Shown here: positions 6,867 to 13,231 of the stretch, piece after piece
Layout of the letters: each line of letters begins with the position of its first letter
Numbering within the stretch: the stretch's first letter is position 1
Origin: VRUE01 sp035693025
GTDB taxonomy: Bacteria > Actinomycetota > Thermoleophilia > Solirubrobacterales > 70-9
Direction: 5' to 3'
Assembly: GCA_035693025.1 (NCBI GenBank)
Contig: DASSHI010000044.1
Coordinates: 1-15,469, forward strand
DNA: 15,469 bases
Notes under the pieces: model-generated
Database searches by the model: none
What the model saw: the letters and a program-made list of their open reading frames with translations, nothing else
Told to the model about the DNA's origin: nothing
Translations under genes and position numbers: made by a program

Positions 6867-7346
6867 ATGGATGTTCTGGTCCTCATAGACAAGCTGGACG
6901 ACGTCGTCCACAACGCCCGACCCGTCCCCCTGACGGATCAGGTGCGTGTGGACCGCGAGGAGATCTACGACCTCCTCGACCAGATGCGCGCCACGATCCC
7001 CGAGGAGATCAAGCAGGCGCGCTGGATCGTCAAGGAGCGCCAGGAGATGCTGGCGGAGGCCAAACGCGAGGCGGAGCGGATCGTGCGCGAGGCGCGCGAG
7101 CAGCAGGCTCGCCTGATCTCCGACGAGGAGGTCACCAAGCAGGCCGAGCGTGCCGCCGACGAGATCGTCGAGGACGCCCGGACCCGTGAGCGCGAGATTC
7201 GCCTCGGCGCCGAGGACTACGCCGACGAGATCCTCAACACGCTCGAGGTCAACCTGCAGAAGTTCCTCGCCGCCGTGCAGCGCGGCCGCGATCGGCTCGC
7301 CGGCCGCGACGAAGAGCAGCCGGTCGCCGAGCTCGACGAGCAGTAG
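6867..7346 (+). CDS. SepIVA/DivIVA-like coiled-coil protein
   Basis: This 159-residue protein has a short N-terminal domain (VLIDKLDDVVHNARPVPLTD, then REEIYDLLDQMRATIPEEI). A long charged coiled coil follows from about residue 50 to 150, rich in Glu, Arg and Ala and without membrane segments. The N-terminal pattern (a helix, ARxVPxT, then a helix ending AxPEEI) resembles SepIVA of mycobacteria, a DivIVA-type protein needed for cell division and envelope growth. The neighbourhood also fits: coaD upstream, a DUF177 gene downstream, and rnc and smc further on. Such proteins are often auto-annotated as ATP synthase subunit b-like because of the coiled coil, which is unlikely here with no other atp genes. 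Family resemblance is judged by eye, and a division role in this organism is inferred. The stop is 6 bases from the convergent stop of the next gene. Confidence 0.72.
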   Translation: MDVLVLIDKLDDVVHNARPVPLTDQVRVDREEIYDLLDQMRATIPEEIKQARWIVKERQEMLAEAKREAERIVREAREQQARLISDEEVTKQAERAADEIVEDARTREREIRLGAEDYADEILNTLEVNLQKFLAAVQRGRDRLAGRDEEQPVAELDEQ

Positions 7347-7357
7347 CGGCGGCTACT
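7342..7357. terminator. Hairpin spanning the two convergent stop codons
   Basis: AGTAGC-GGCG-GCTACT is a perfect 6-bp stem with a 4-base loop. It contains the stop codons of both convergent genes, TAG on the + strand and CTA read from the - strand. The position suggests a two-way transcription end. No T-tract is present, so intrinsic termination is not proven. Confidence 0.4.
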
Positions 7358-7877
7358 CGAGCTTCAGCTCTTTGAGCTTGGACCAGCGGGGGTCGGTGCC
7401 GGTGTCGTGCTTGTGGTCCTCGGGGTCGGCGTCGTTGAGGGACTCGCCGCAGACCGGGCAGAGGCCGGCGCAGTCGGGGCGGCAGAGGATCTGGGTCGGC
7501 AGGGCGAGGACGGCGGCGTCGTGGGACCAGCGGCCGAGCTCGAGCTCGTCGTCGACGACATAGGGGCTGCGCAGCTCCTCGTCGTCGGTATCGGCCTGGT
7601 CGACCTCGCGGGCGTCCACCTCGACTTCGACGGATGCTTCCTCCAGGCAGCGCATGCAAGGCCCCTCGACGGCGAGCGGGAAGCGGAGCCTGAAGGCGTA
7701 GCCGTTGCTCGGACGCGAGACGTCGATCCTGGTTTGCAGCGCATCGCCGCGGAGGACATAGGTCTGACCGCCCAGCTCCAGCGGCTCGAGCCCGACCGGA
7801 AGGTCGAGGCGCGCGCCCTCGCCGTGCGCCAGCGAGAGCCGCGCGAGGTCGATGATCGTGGTCGGTTTCCTGGCCAT
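7353..7877 (-). CDS. DUF177/YceD family protein
   Basis: This 174-residue protein belongs to the DUF177 (YceD) family, linked in enterobacteria and plants to 23S rRNA accumulation and large-subunit assembly. It starts MARKPTTIIDLARLSL and has a beta-rich middle (FRLRFPLAVEGPCMRCLEE). The C-terminus is the typical cysteine-rich CRPDCAGLCPVCG. Cys74 and Cys77, with Cys132, 136, 140 and 143, could bind zinc. The start at 7877 is set by a strong GGAGGAG ribosome binding site 6 bases upstream; the frame is open to 7991 but that part runs into the divergent neighbour. In many bacteria this gene lies directly upstream of, and in the same direction as, rpmF. Here it is the only - strand gene and is separated from rpmF by a methyltransferase gene. 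Confidence 0.88.
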   Translation of the reverse strand: MARKPTTIIDLARLSLAHGEGARLDLPVGLEPLELGGQTYVLRGDALQTRIDVSRPSNGYAFRLRFPLAVEGPCMRCLEEASVEVEVDAREVDQADTDDEELRSPYVVDDELELGRWSHDAAVLALPTQILCRPDCAGLCPVCGESLNDADPEDHKHDTGTDPRWSKLKELKLE

Positions 7878-7883
7878 TGCGAG

Positions 7884-7890
7884 CTCCTCC
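7884..7890 (-). promoter_or_regulatory. Strong ribosome binding site for the DUF177 gene
   Basis: GGAGGAG on the - strand lies 6 bases before the ATG at 7877. It fixes that start over the upstream in-frame codons. It contrasts with several neighbouring genes that have no such site. Confidence 0.75.
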
Positions 7891-7930
7891 GCCCTGCCGC
7901 CTACGATGGACTCTCCGACGAGGTTACGAA

Positions 7931-8425
7931 ATGGGTCAATTCGATTGGACACCGGACGAGTACTTGGAGCGGATCCGCGACCGGATCCCACGCTACGACG
8001 AGCTGCAGGAGCAGGCGATCGCCGCTGTCCCGTTCCCCCCCGCCCGGGTGCTGGAGCTGGGGATGGGGACCGGCGAAACGACTCGCCGGCTGATCGAGGC
8101 CTACCCGGACTCCTGGGTCGTCGGCCTCGACGCGAGCCCCGACATGGTCTTCCGGGCTCGGCAGAGCTACGACGACGTCCAGCTCGCCCGCATGGAGGAC
8201 CCGTTGCCGGACGGCCCCTGGGACCTCGTCATCTCGGTCCTCTCGGTCAACGACCTCGACGACGAGCAGAAGCAGGGACTGTGTCGCCGCGTAAAGGAGC
8301 AATCCCGCTCCCTCGTGATCGGCGACAGCTTCAACGAGGACGACCTCGCCCAGCTGATCGAATGGAGCGACGGCGAGCTGACCTGGCAAGCCGACGGCTT
8401 GGCCGTCCTTCGCGCGACGTACTGA
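7931..8425 (+). CDS. Small class I SAM-dependent methyltransferase
   Basis: This 164-residue protein has a Rossmann-type SAM-binding fold. After an N-terminal helix (FDWTPDEYLERIRDRIPRYDELQEQAI), motif I reads VLELGMGTGETTRRL (40-54). The acidic residue at the end of strand 2 is Asp67 (VVGLDASPDMV), and the motif IV strand is WDLVISVLSVNDL (97-109). It ends soon after the SWIISDSF-like strand (LVIGDSF), so it is shorter than most family members, with a reduced C-terminal half. The ATG at 7931 has GAGG 7 bases upstream; the frame is open to 7877 but that part is unlike methyltransferases. The N-terminal pattern recalls methyltransferases such as CmoM/CmoA-like proteins, but the substrate cannot be told. 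The neighbours hint at tRNA or ribosome modification, which is only inference. It is divergent from the DUF177 gene and 26 bases before rpmF. Confidence 0.8.
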   Translation: MGQFDWTPDEYLERIRDRIPRYDELQEQAIAAVPFPPARVLELGMGTGETTRRLIEAYPDSWVVGLDASPDMVFRARQSYDDVQLARMEDPLPDGPWDLVISVLSVNDLDDEQKQGLCRRVKEQSRSLVIGDSFNEDDLAQLIEWSDGELTWQADGLAVLRATY

Positions 8426-8436
8426 GCATCACCCGC

Positions 8437-8442
8437 TACCAT
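8437..8442 (+). promoter_or_regulatory. Putative -10 element (TACCAT) for leaderless rpmF
   Basis: TACCAT ends 9 bases before the rpmF ATG, with no ribosome binding site in the gap. The context CTACCATnCnCGA is shared with the region before rpmB. No clear -35 box is visible. Confidence 0.4.
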
Positions 8443-8451
8443 GCCCGACTC

Positions 8452-8664
8452 ATGGCCGTCCCGAAGAAGAGAACGTCCCGCACTCGCCGCGACAAGCGGC
8501 GTGCTCAGCACAAGGCCGGCAAGGCGCGGCTGAACAGCTGCCCGCGCTGTCACAGCCCACGGCTGCCGCACCGCGTCTGCCCGACCTGTGGCACCTATGC
8601 CGGGCGTGAGGTGATCAAGCACACGATCGCCGATCCGACCGCGCCCGCTCCCGACGAGGAGTAG
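8452..8664 (+). CDS. rpmF: 50S ribosomal protein L32
   Basis: This 70-residue protein is L32 of the large ribosomal subunit. It begins MAVPKKRTSRTRRDKRRAQH, the usual basic N-terminus. A zinc ribbon follows, with CPRC (about 30-33) and CPTCG (about 43-47), and then the typical YAGREVI. A short acidic tail (TAPAPDEE) closes it. The ATG comes right after a -10-like TACCAT element and lacks a ribosome binding site, so the message may be leaderless. The tail codons GACGAGGAG carry a likely ribosome binding site for plsX, whose ATG is 3 bases after the rpmF stop. The rpmF-plsX order is widely conserved and links ribosome and lipid synthesis genes. Confidence 0.97.
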   Translation: MAVPKKRTSRTRRDKRRAQHKAGKARLNSCPRCHSPRLPHRVCPTCGTYAGREVIKHTIADPTAPAPDEE

Positions 8665-8667
8665 CGC

Positions 8668-9690
8668 ATGGCCGGCGGCGTGACCGTCGCCCTCGATGGA
8701 TTCGGGGCCGAGCGGGGCTTCGGCGTGCTCGCCGAGGGTGTCCGGATGGCGGCCGCGGACGGGATCGGGCTACGGGTCTTCGGACCTGCCCAGGGACTCG
8801 ACCTGACCGGCGTGGAGGGCGTCGAGCTGATCCCGACCGCCGAGTGGATCGGTAACGACGAGGACCCGGTGCCCGCGGTGCGGGCGAAGAAGCAGGCCTC
8901 GGTCGTGCGCGCCGCCCGCGATGTGGCCGAGGGCCGCTCGGGGGCGATGGTCAGCCCCGGCTCGACCGGGGCGACGATGGCGGCGGCAACCTTCGGCCTG
9001 CGACGGCTGAAGGGGGTCCAGCGACCCGCCCTCGCGGTGCAGTTGCCGGTGCCCGGCAGGCCGGTGCTCTTCCTCGACGTCGGCGCCAACGTCGAGGTGC
9101 GCGCCCAGCACCTCGTCCAGTTCGCCTTCCTCGGCGCCGCCTTCAGCGAGGCGGTGCTCGGGGTCGGGCGGCCCCGCGTCGGCCTGCTCTCCGTCGGCGA
9201 GGAGGCCGGCAAGGGCAGGGAGGAGGTGAGCGCCGCTTACGCGCTGCTCGCCGACGCGCCCGGGATCGACTTCGTCGGCAACGTCGAGGGAGGGGACCTG
9301 CCCGCGGCGGCGGCCGACGTCGTCGTCACCGACGGCTTCACCGGCAACGTCTCCCTGAAGCTGATGGAGGGAACGGCAAAGGCCGTGACCGCCGCGATCC
9401 GCGACGCCGCCCGCTCCAACCCGCTCGCAGGCGTCGGCGGGCTGCTGCTTCGCCCCGCGCTGGGCGGGCTGCGGCGCGAGCTGCACCCCGACACGACCGG
9501 TGGCGCGATCCTGCTCGGCTTGCGCGGCATCGCGATCGTCGGCCACGGCAGCGCCGGGGCCGAGGGGATAGCCAACGCGATCAGGCTGGCGGCGCGCTGC
9601 GTCGAGGTCGACGCGCTCGGGCGCACGGCTGCGCTGCTCGCCGAGGGCGGCGCCGGCCGGGGTGCCCTCGCGAGCGACACGAGCGCGTGA
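8668..9690 (+). CDS. plsX: PlsX, phosphate acyltransferase
   Basis: This 340-residue enzyme makes acyl-phosphate from acyl-ACP and phosphate for phospholipid synthesis, acting at the membrane surface with PlsY. Family motifs are clear from the middle on: VSPGSTGATMAA (95-106), FLDVGANVEVRAQHLVQF (135-152), GLLSVGEEAGKG (172-183), FVGNVEGGDL (202-211) and DVVVTDGFTGNVSLKLMEG (217-235). A late HPDTTGGAILLGL stretch follows. The N-terminal signature, usually DAMGGDxAP, reads DGFGAERGF (10-18), an unusual change. Length is normal. The start is fixed by AGGAG inside the end of rpmF. acpP, the carrier whose acyl form PlsX consumes, follows 12 bases later, and an acyl-phosphate source, fakA, lies upstream. 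Confidence 0.93.
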   Translation: MAGGVTVALDGFGAERGFGVLAEGVRMAAADGIGLRVFGPAQGLDLTGVEGVELIPTAEWIGNDEDPVPAVRAKKQASVVRAARDVAEGRSGAMVSPGSTGATMAAATFGLRRLKGVQRPALAVQLPVPGRPVLFLDVGANVEVRAQHLVQFAFLGAAFSEAVLGVGRPRVGLLSVGEEAGKGREEVSAAYALLADAPGIDFVGNVEGGDLPAAAADVVVTDGFTGNVSLKLMEGTAKAVTAAIRDAARSNPLAGVGGLLLRPALGGLRRELHPDTTGGAILLGLRGIAIVGHGSAGAEGIANAIRLAARCVEVDALGRTAALLAEGGAGRGALASDTSA

Positions 9691-9702
9691 TAGGAAGTCA
9701 GC

Positions 9703-9948
9703 ATGAACAGGGATGAGGTTTTCGACCTGGTGCGCGACCACCTCGCCGAGGAGCTGGAGGTCGACCCGACCAAGATCTCCGAGCAGACCCGCTTAAAGCA
9801 GGACCTCGACGCCGATTCGCTCGACCTCTACGAGCTGGTGATGGAGCTCGAGGACCACTATGGGATCGCGGTGTCCGAGGAGCAGGCGGCGCGGATCGAG
9901 ACCGTCGGCGACGCCGTCGCCTTCGTCGTGGAGCACGCCCCGGCGTGA
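9703..9948 (+). CDS. acpP: Acyl carrier protein
   Basis: This 81-residue acidic four-helix protein carries acyl chains on a phosphopantetheine arm during fatty acid synthesis. The attachment serine is S39 in the motif LDADSLDLYEL, and the third-helix signature is VSEEQAARIETVGDAVAFV. AGGAAG 6 bases before the ATG is a good ribosome binding site. The last codon and stop (GCGTGA) overlap the rnc GTG by 4 bases. The plsX-acpP-rnc order resembles the Bacillus-type locus, but fabD and fabG, which lie between plsX and acpP there, are absent. Confidence 0.96.
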   Translation: MNRDEVFDLVRDHLAEELEVDPTKISEQTRLKQDLDADSLDLYELVMELEDHYGIAVSEEQAARIETVGDAVAFVVEHAPA

Positions 9949-10619
9949 GCGTCGAGGCGCTCGCCGGCCTCGTCGGGGAGCTGCCCGGAGAGCTGCGCCG
10001 CGTCGCCCTCACGCACTCCTCCTGGACCGAGGAGCAACCGCTGTCCTACGAGCGGCTCGCCTACCTCGGCGACAGCGTGCTGGCCCTGGCGATCGCGGCC
10101 GGCACCTACGAGCGCTTCCCGGAGATCGACGCCGGCGGGTTGACGCGGATCCACAACCAGACGGTCAGCGGCGTCTCCTGCGCCGTGGTCGGTGAGGAGC
10201 TGGGCGTGCCCGCGATGCTGGTCGAGGCCGAGCCCGCGCTCGAGGAAGCGATTCCGGCGAGGGTCCTGCTGGCCGGATCGCGGCCGCTGCCCGAGGTGAC
10301 CGAGGCGCTGATCGGCGCCTGCTTCCTCGCCTTCGGCTTCGATCGCGTCGCGATCGCCGTTCGGGAGGCTTTCGCGGAGCAGACCGAGTACGCCATAGAA
10401 GCTCCGGTAGATGCGAAGTCGGCGCTGCAGGAGCTGCTTGCCCGGCGGCGGGCGCGCGTAGCCTACGCCGTGATCGGCGAATCCGGGCCCGCGCACCAAC
10501 GCACCTTCGAAGTCGAGGCGACCGTCGAGGGCGAGCAGGTGGGGACCGGCGCCGGTCGGAGCAAGAAGGCGGCGGAGCAGATGGCCGCCGAGGAGGCGCT
10601 GAAGCGCTTCGAGGGATAG
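9945..10619 (+). CDS. rnc: RNase III-family protein with altered active site
   Basis: This 224-residue protein has an N-terminal RNase III domain (about 1-150) and a C-terminal double-stranded RNA-binding domain (about 155-224: DAKSALQELLARR, then TGAGRSKKAAEQMAAEEAL). RNase III cuts double-stranded RNA in rRNA and mRNA processing. The signature normally reads ERLEFLGDS; here it is ERLAYLGDS (36-44), so the second, catalytic Glu is Ala39, while Asp43 is kept. The distal pair, normally Asp-x-x-Glu before ALIGA, is Glu117-x-x-Glu120 (PEVTEALIGA). Two of the four metal-binding positions thus differ. The GTG start overlaps the acpP stop by 4 bases (GTGA) and puts the signature at the usual distance. 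Family identity is firm; normal cleavage activity is uncertain. Confidence 0.9.
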   Translation: MSVEALAGLVGELPGELRRVALTHSSWTEEQPLSYERLAYLGDSVLALAIAAGTYERFPEIDAGGLTRIHNQTVSGVSCAVVGEELGVPAMLVEAEPALEEAIPARVLLAGSRPLPEVTEALIGACFLAFGFDRVAIAVREAFAEQTEYAIEAPVDAKSALQELLARRRARVAYAVIGESGPAHQRTFEVEATVEGEQVGTGAGRSKKAAEQMAAEEALKRFEG

Positions 10620-10636
10620 TCGGGGACGCGTCCGAC
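10619..10636. repeat. Small hairpin at the end of rnc
   Basis: GTCGG and CCGAC form a 5-bp stem around GGACGCGT, starting at the last base of the rnc stop codon. The loop overlaps a palindrome GGACGCGTCC, so an alternative fold exists. No T-tract follows. It may be a weak terminator, a processing site before smc, or chance in GC-rich DNA. Confidence 0.3.
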
Positions 10637-10667
10637 TCACACGCCAGCCTTGCGGACGAGGACGAGG

Positions 10668-13040
10668 ATGTATCTGAGATCGATCGAGATGAAGGGGTTC
10701 AAGTCGTTCCCCGCGCGCACCAGACTGGAGTTCTCTCCAGGCGTCAGCGTGATCGTCGGGCCGAACGGCTCGGGCAAGTCGAACATCACCGACGCGGTGC
10801 TCTGGGCGCTCGGAGAGCAGCGCCCCGGAGCGATTCGCGGCGCCTCGATGCAGGACGTGATCTCGGCCGGTGGCCAGGGCGTCGGCCAGCGCCGCGCCGC
10901 CGAGGTGGAGGTCGTGATCGACAACTCCGAGGGCCGCGCCGCGACCGAGCTCTCCGAGATCGCCGTGCAGCGCACGCTCGACCGCTCGGGCGACGGCTCC
11001 TATCGCCTCAACGGCGCCCGTTGCCGCCTCGTCGACGTGGTCGAGGTCCTCTCCGACACCAACCTCGGGCGCGAGATGCACTCGGTGATCAGCCAGGGCC
11101 GGGTCGAGTCGATCGTCCACTCCAAGCCGCGCGAGCGGCGGCTGCTGGTCGAGGAGGCCGCCGGGCTGGGCAAGCACCGCAAACGCCGCCGCCGGGCGGA
11201 GCTGAAGTTGCGCTCTGCGCGCGACAACCTCGACCGCGCGCTCGACCTCGAGCGCGAGGCGCGGGCACGGCTGCGCCCGTTGAAGCGCCAGGCGCAGGCG
11301 GCTGAGCTGGGCGCGCGGATCGAGCGCGAGGAGCTCGGGCTGCGCGGCCGCCTGGTCGCCGAGGAACTGCGCTTCGGCAAGGACAGGGCGCTGGCTGCGC
11401 AGAAGGCCGCCGAGCAGGCCCGCGGCAAGCGCGCGGAGGTCGAGAAGCGGCTCGAAGGGGTAAGTGCGCGCCGCCGCGCAGCCGAGGAGCGCTTTGCCGC
11501 CCGCGACCGCGAGCGCACCCAGGCCTGGGGCCTGCTGACCAAGCTGCGCGGCGAGCAGCAGCGGATCGCGGTGCGCGGCGGGTCCCTCGCCGATCGCGAG
11601 GCCACGCTGGAGCGCGCGCTGGAGGGCCTGCGGGCCGAATTCGGTCCGCTCACGCTCGATCTCGGCACAGCCGAGGGCGCCCCGGCGGAGCGGATCGGCA
11701 AGCTGGAGGAGGAGCTCGGAGAGATCGACGCCGGGCTCTCCGGTGCGACCCGGGGCCTGGCCCGCGCCCGCTCGGCCGAGGCCTCGGAGTCCGAGCGCGA
11801 GGCGGCGCTGGGCGAGGTCCAGGCCGGCGCCGAGCGGGCTGTCCGCCACGCGCGCCGCGCCGAGGGGCTGCTCGGCGAGCGCCATCGCGAAGCGCTGCGC
11901 GCCCGTGTCGCGGCAGGGGAGGAGCTGCTCGACGACGTCCGTTCGGCGGCGGCCGCGGCGGTCGCGGCCGAGGCCGCGATTCGCGGCCGGGTCGAGCGGA
12001 TCGAAGCGAAGGTGGTCGGCGAGGAGGGTGGGGGAGACGAGATCGCCGAGGAGATGCGCGAGTGCTCGCGACAGGAGTCCGAGCTGCAGGTGGAGATGAA
12101 GGCGGCTTCGGATGCGCTGACCGAGGCGCAGGTCGAGGCGGCGCACCTCGGCGACCGCCAGGCCGAGGCGGCGAAGGAGCTGGCCTCGATCGCCGAGCGG
12201 CTCGGCGAGGAGGTCGAGCCGGCCGAGCAGGCGCTGAGCGACGAGGAGCGGGCGGACATAGACCGCCGCCTGCAGCGGCTGGAGCGCCGCCGCGCCCAGA
12301 TCGGTCCGGTCAACCCACTGGCCGAGCAGGAGTACGAGGAGGCGCGCGAGCACGTCGAGTCGCTGCAGGCCCAGCGCGAGGACACCGAGCGCGGGATGCA
12401 CGAGCTTGAGGCGCTGATCCGCGACATCGACCGCGAGATCGAGCGCGCCTTCGAGCAGACCTTCGAGGCGACGGCGAAGAACTTCGAGGAGATGGTCGAG
12501 CACCTCTTCCCCGGCGGCCGCGGACGTCTACGGCGGGTCAGCCTGCAGCCGGTGGTCGATGCCGAGGAGCCGGCGGCCGCGGAGGACGCCGACGAGGCCG
12601 AGGCCGAGGAGTCGGAGGAGTCGGAGGAAGGGGAGCGCGAGGTGCTCGGGGTGGAGATCGAGGTCACCCCGGCGGGCAAGTCGACGCGCAAGCTCTCGCT
12701 GCTCTCCGGCGGCGAGAAGTCGCTGGTCGCGCTCGCCTTCGTCTTCGCCGTCTTCCTCGCCCGCCCCTGCCCCTTCTACATCCTCGACGAGGTCGAGGCC
12801 GCGCTCGACGACGCCAACATCGACCGCTTCCTGCAGCTGATCCGGCGCTTCTCCGACCGCGCCCAGTTCGTCATCGTCACCCACCAGAAACGGACGATGG
12901 ACGCGGCCGACGTTCTCTACGGCGTCACGATGGGCGGCGACGGCGTGACCAAAGTCGTCTCGCGGCGGCTGCCCCGCGAAGTCGAGAGTGGCGCGGACGA
13001 CGGGGAGCCCGGCGCGCCGCCGGCGCTCGAAGCGGCCTAG
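10668..13040 (+). CDS. smc: SMC-family chromosome protein lacking a recognisable hinge
   Basis: This 790-residue ATPase has both halves of an SMC head. The N-terminal part has MYLRSIEMKGFKSF, Walker A GPNGSGKS (31-38), a Q-loop region and the SMC-typical VISQGRVESIVHSKPRERR followed by LLVEEAAGLGKHRKRR. The C-terminal part has IGPVNPLAEQEYEEA (from 545), the signature LSGGEKS (679-685) and Walker B YILDEVEAALDD (704-715). Between them is about 370 residues of charged, Ala/Glu/Arg-rich coiled coil with no globular hinge; usual bacterial SMCs are about 1150-1200 residues. Breaks in helix pattern occur at about 325-341 and 451-457. An acidic insert (632-658) precedes the signature motif. The ATG at 10668 has GAGG 6 bases upstream and begins the canonical MYL; a TTG at 10650 is less likely. 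SMC compacts and segregates chromosomes. RecN/Rad50-type alternatives fit the head motifs less well. Confidence 0.9.
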   Translation: MYLRSIEMKGFKSFPARTRLEFSPGVSVIVGPNGSGKSNITDAVLWALGEQRPGAIRGASMQDVISAGGQGVGQRRAAEVEVVIDNSEGRAATELSEIAVQRTLDRSGDGSYRLNGARCRLVDVVEVLSDTNLGREMHSVISQGRVESIVHSKPRERRLLVEEAAGLGKHRKRRRRAELKLRSARDNLDRALDLEREARARLRPLKRQAQAAELGARIEREELGLRGRLVAEELRFGKDRALAAQKAAEQARGKRAEVEKRLEGVSARRRAAEERFAARDRERTQAWGLLTKLRGEQQRIAVRGGSLADREATLERALEGLRAEFGPLTLDLGTAEGAPAERIGKLEEELGEIDAGLSGATRGLARARSAEASESEREAALGEVQAGAERAVRHARRAEGLLGERHREALRARVAAGEELLDDVRSAAAAAVAAEAAIRGRVERIEAKVVGEEGGGDEIAEEMRECSRQESELQVEMKAASDALTEAQVEAAHLGDRQAEAAKELASIAERLGEEVEPAEQALSDEERADIDRRLQRLERRRAQIGPVNPLAEQEYEEAREHVESLQAQREDTERGMHELEALIRDIDREIERAFEQTFEATAKNFEEMVEHLFPGGRGRLRRVSLQPVVDAEEPAAAEDADEAEAEESEESEEGEREVLGVEIEVTPAGKSTRKLSLLSGGEKSLVALAFVFAVFLARPCPFYILDEVEAALDDANIDRFLQLIRRFSDRAQFVIVTHQKRTMDAADVLYGVTMGGDGVTKVVSRRLPREVESGADDGEPGAPPALEAA

Positions 13041-13204
13041 GAGGGTCTAGCGAAACCCCCGCCCACGCCTGGCGGCGGCGGACACTGCGCGGTGCGGCGT
13101 CCTCAGTCGGCCAAATAGCGCTGCTATTCGGCCTCCCTGCGTCCTTGCCCCGCTTGGTCCGGCGCTAGCCAGTCGCAGACGCGAGTTTCGCTAGACCCTC
13201 CTAG
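13037..13204. mobile_element. Inverted-repeat-bounded element between smc and ftsY (MITE-like or structured RNA)
   Basis: A perfect 20-bp inverted repeat bounds this 168-bp segment: CTAGGAGGGTCTAGCGAAAC at 13037-13056 and its reverse complement at 13185-13204. The left arm contains the smc stop codon. The interior has weaker inverted similarity (CTGGCGGCGGCGGAC against CTGGCTAGCGCCGGAC on the other strand) and a near-central palindrome at 13109-13133. No open frame or transposase is inside, and no clear target duplication flanks it. A small non-autonomous transposon, a long-range RNA structure ending smc, or a regulatory loop are all possible. Confidence 0.45.
13109..13133. repeat. Palindrome with AATAGC-GCT-GCTATT core, copy 2
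   Basis: AATAGC and GCTATT pair around GCT, and after one mismatch GGCC pairs with GGCC, giving a 10-bp interrupted stem. The 16-base core is identical to the copy upstream of fakA (1765-1780). CTTGGTC again begins 39 bases after the start of AATAGC, at 13153. Confidence 0.75.
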
Positions 13205-13219
13205 CCGCCGCCCGTCCCT

Positions 13220-13225
13220 TAGATT
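13220..13225 (+). promoter_or_regulatory. Putative -10 element (TAGATT) for leaderless ftsY
   Basis: TAGATT ends 6 bases before the ftsY GTG, exactly as before the fakA ATG. No ribosome binding site lies in the gap, so transcription probably starts at or beside the start codon. It sits 16 bases after the right arm of the 20-bp inverted repeat. Confidence 0.45.
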
Positions 13226-13231
13226 CCCCTC

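Noticed and set aside
7878..7991. Longer DUF177 start on the - strand
   Set aside because: It would run into the divergent methyltransferase gene. The ATG at 7877 has a strong ribosome binding site and gives the family's usual N-terminus.
10650..10667. TTG start for smc, six codons upstream
   Set aside because: The ATG at 10668 begins the canonical MYL-SMC N-terminus and has GAGG at a suitable distance.
9858..12503. An 881-codon open frame on the - strand, opposite rnc and smc
   Set aside because: It lacks any recognisable domain and mirrors the codon positions of clear + strand genes. Long antisense frames are expected in GC-rich coding DNA.
10668..13040. The short SMC as a frameshifted or broken pseudogene
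   Set aside because: The frame is continuous from the N-terminal to the C-terminal head motifs, and all nucleotide-binding motifs are intact. There is not enough DNA to hide a hinge in another frame.
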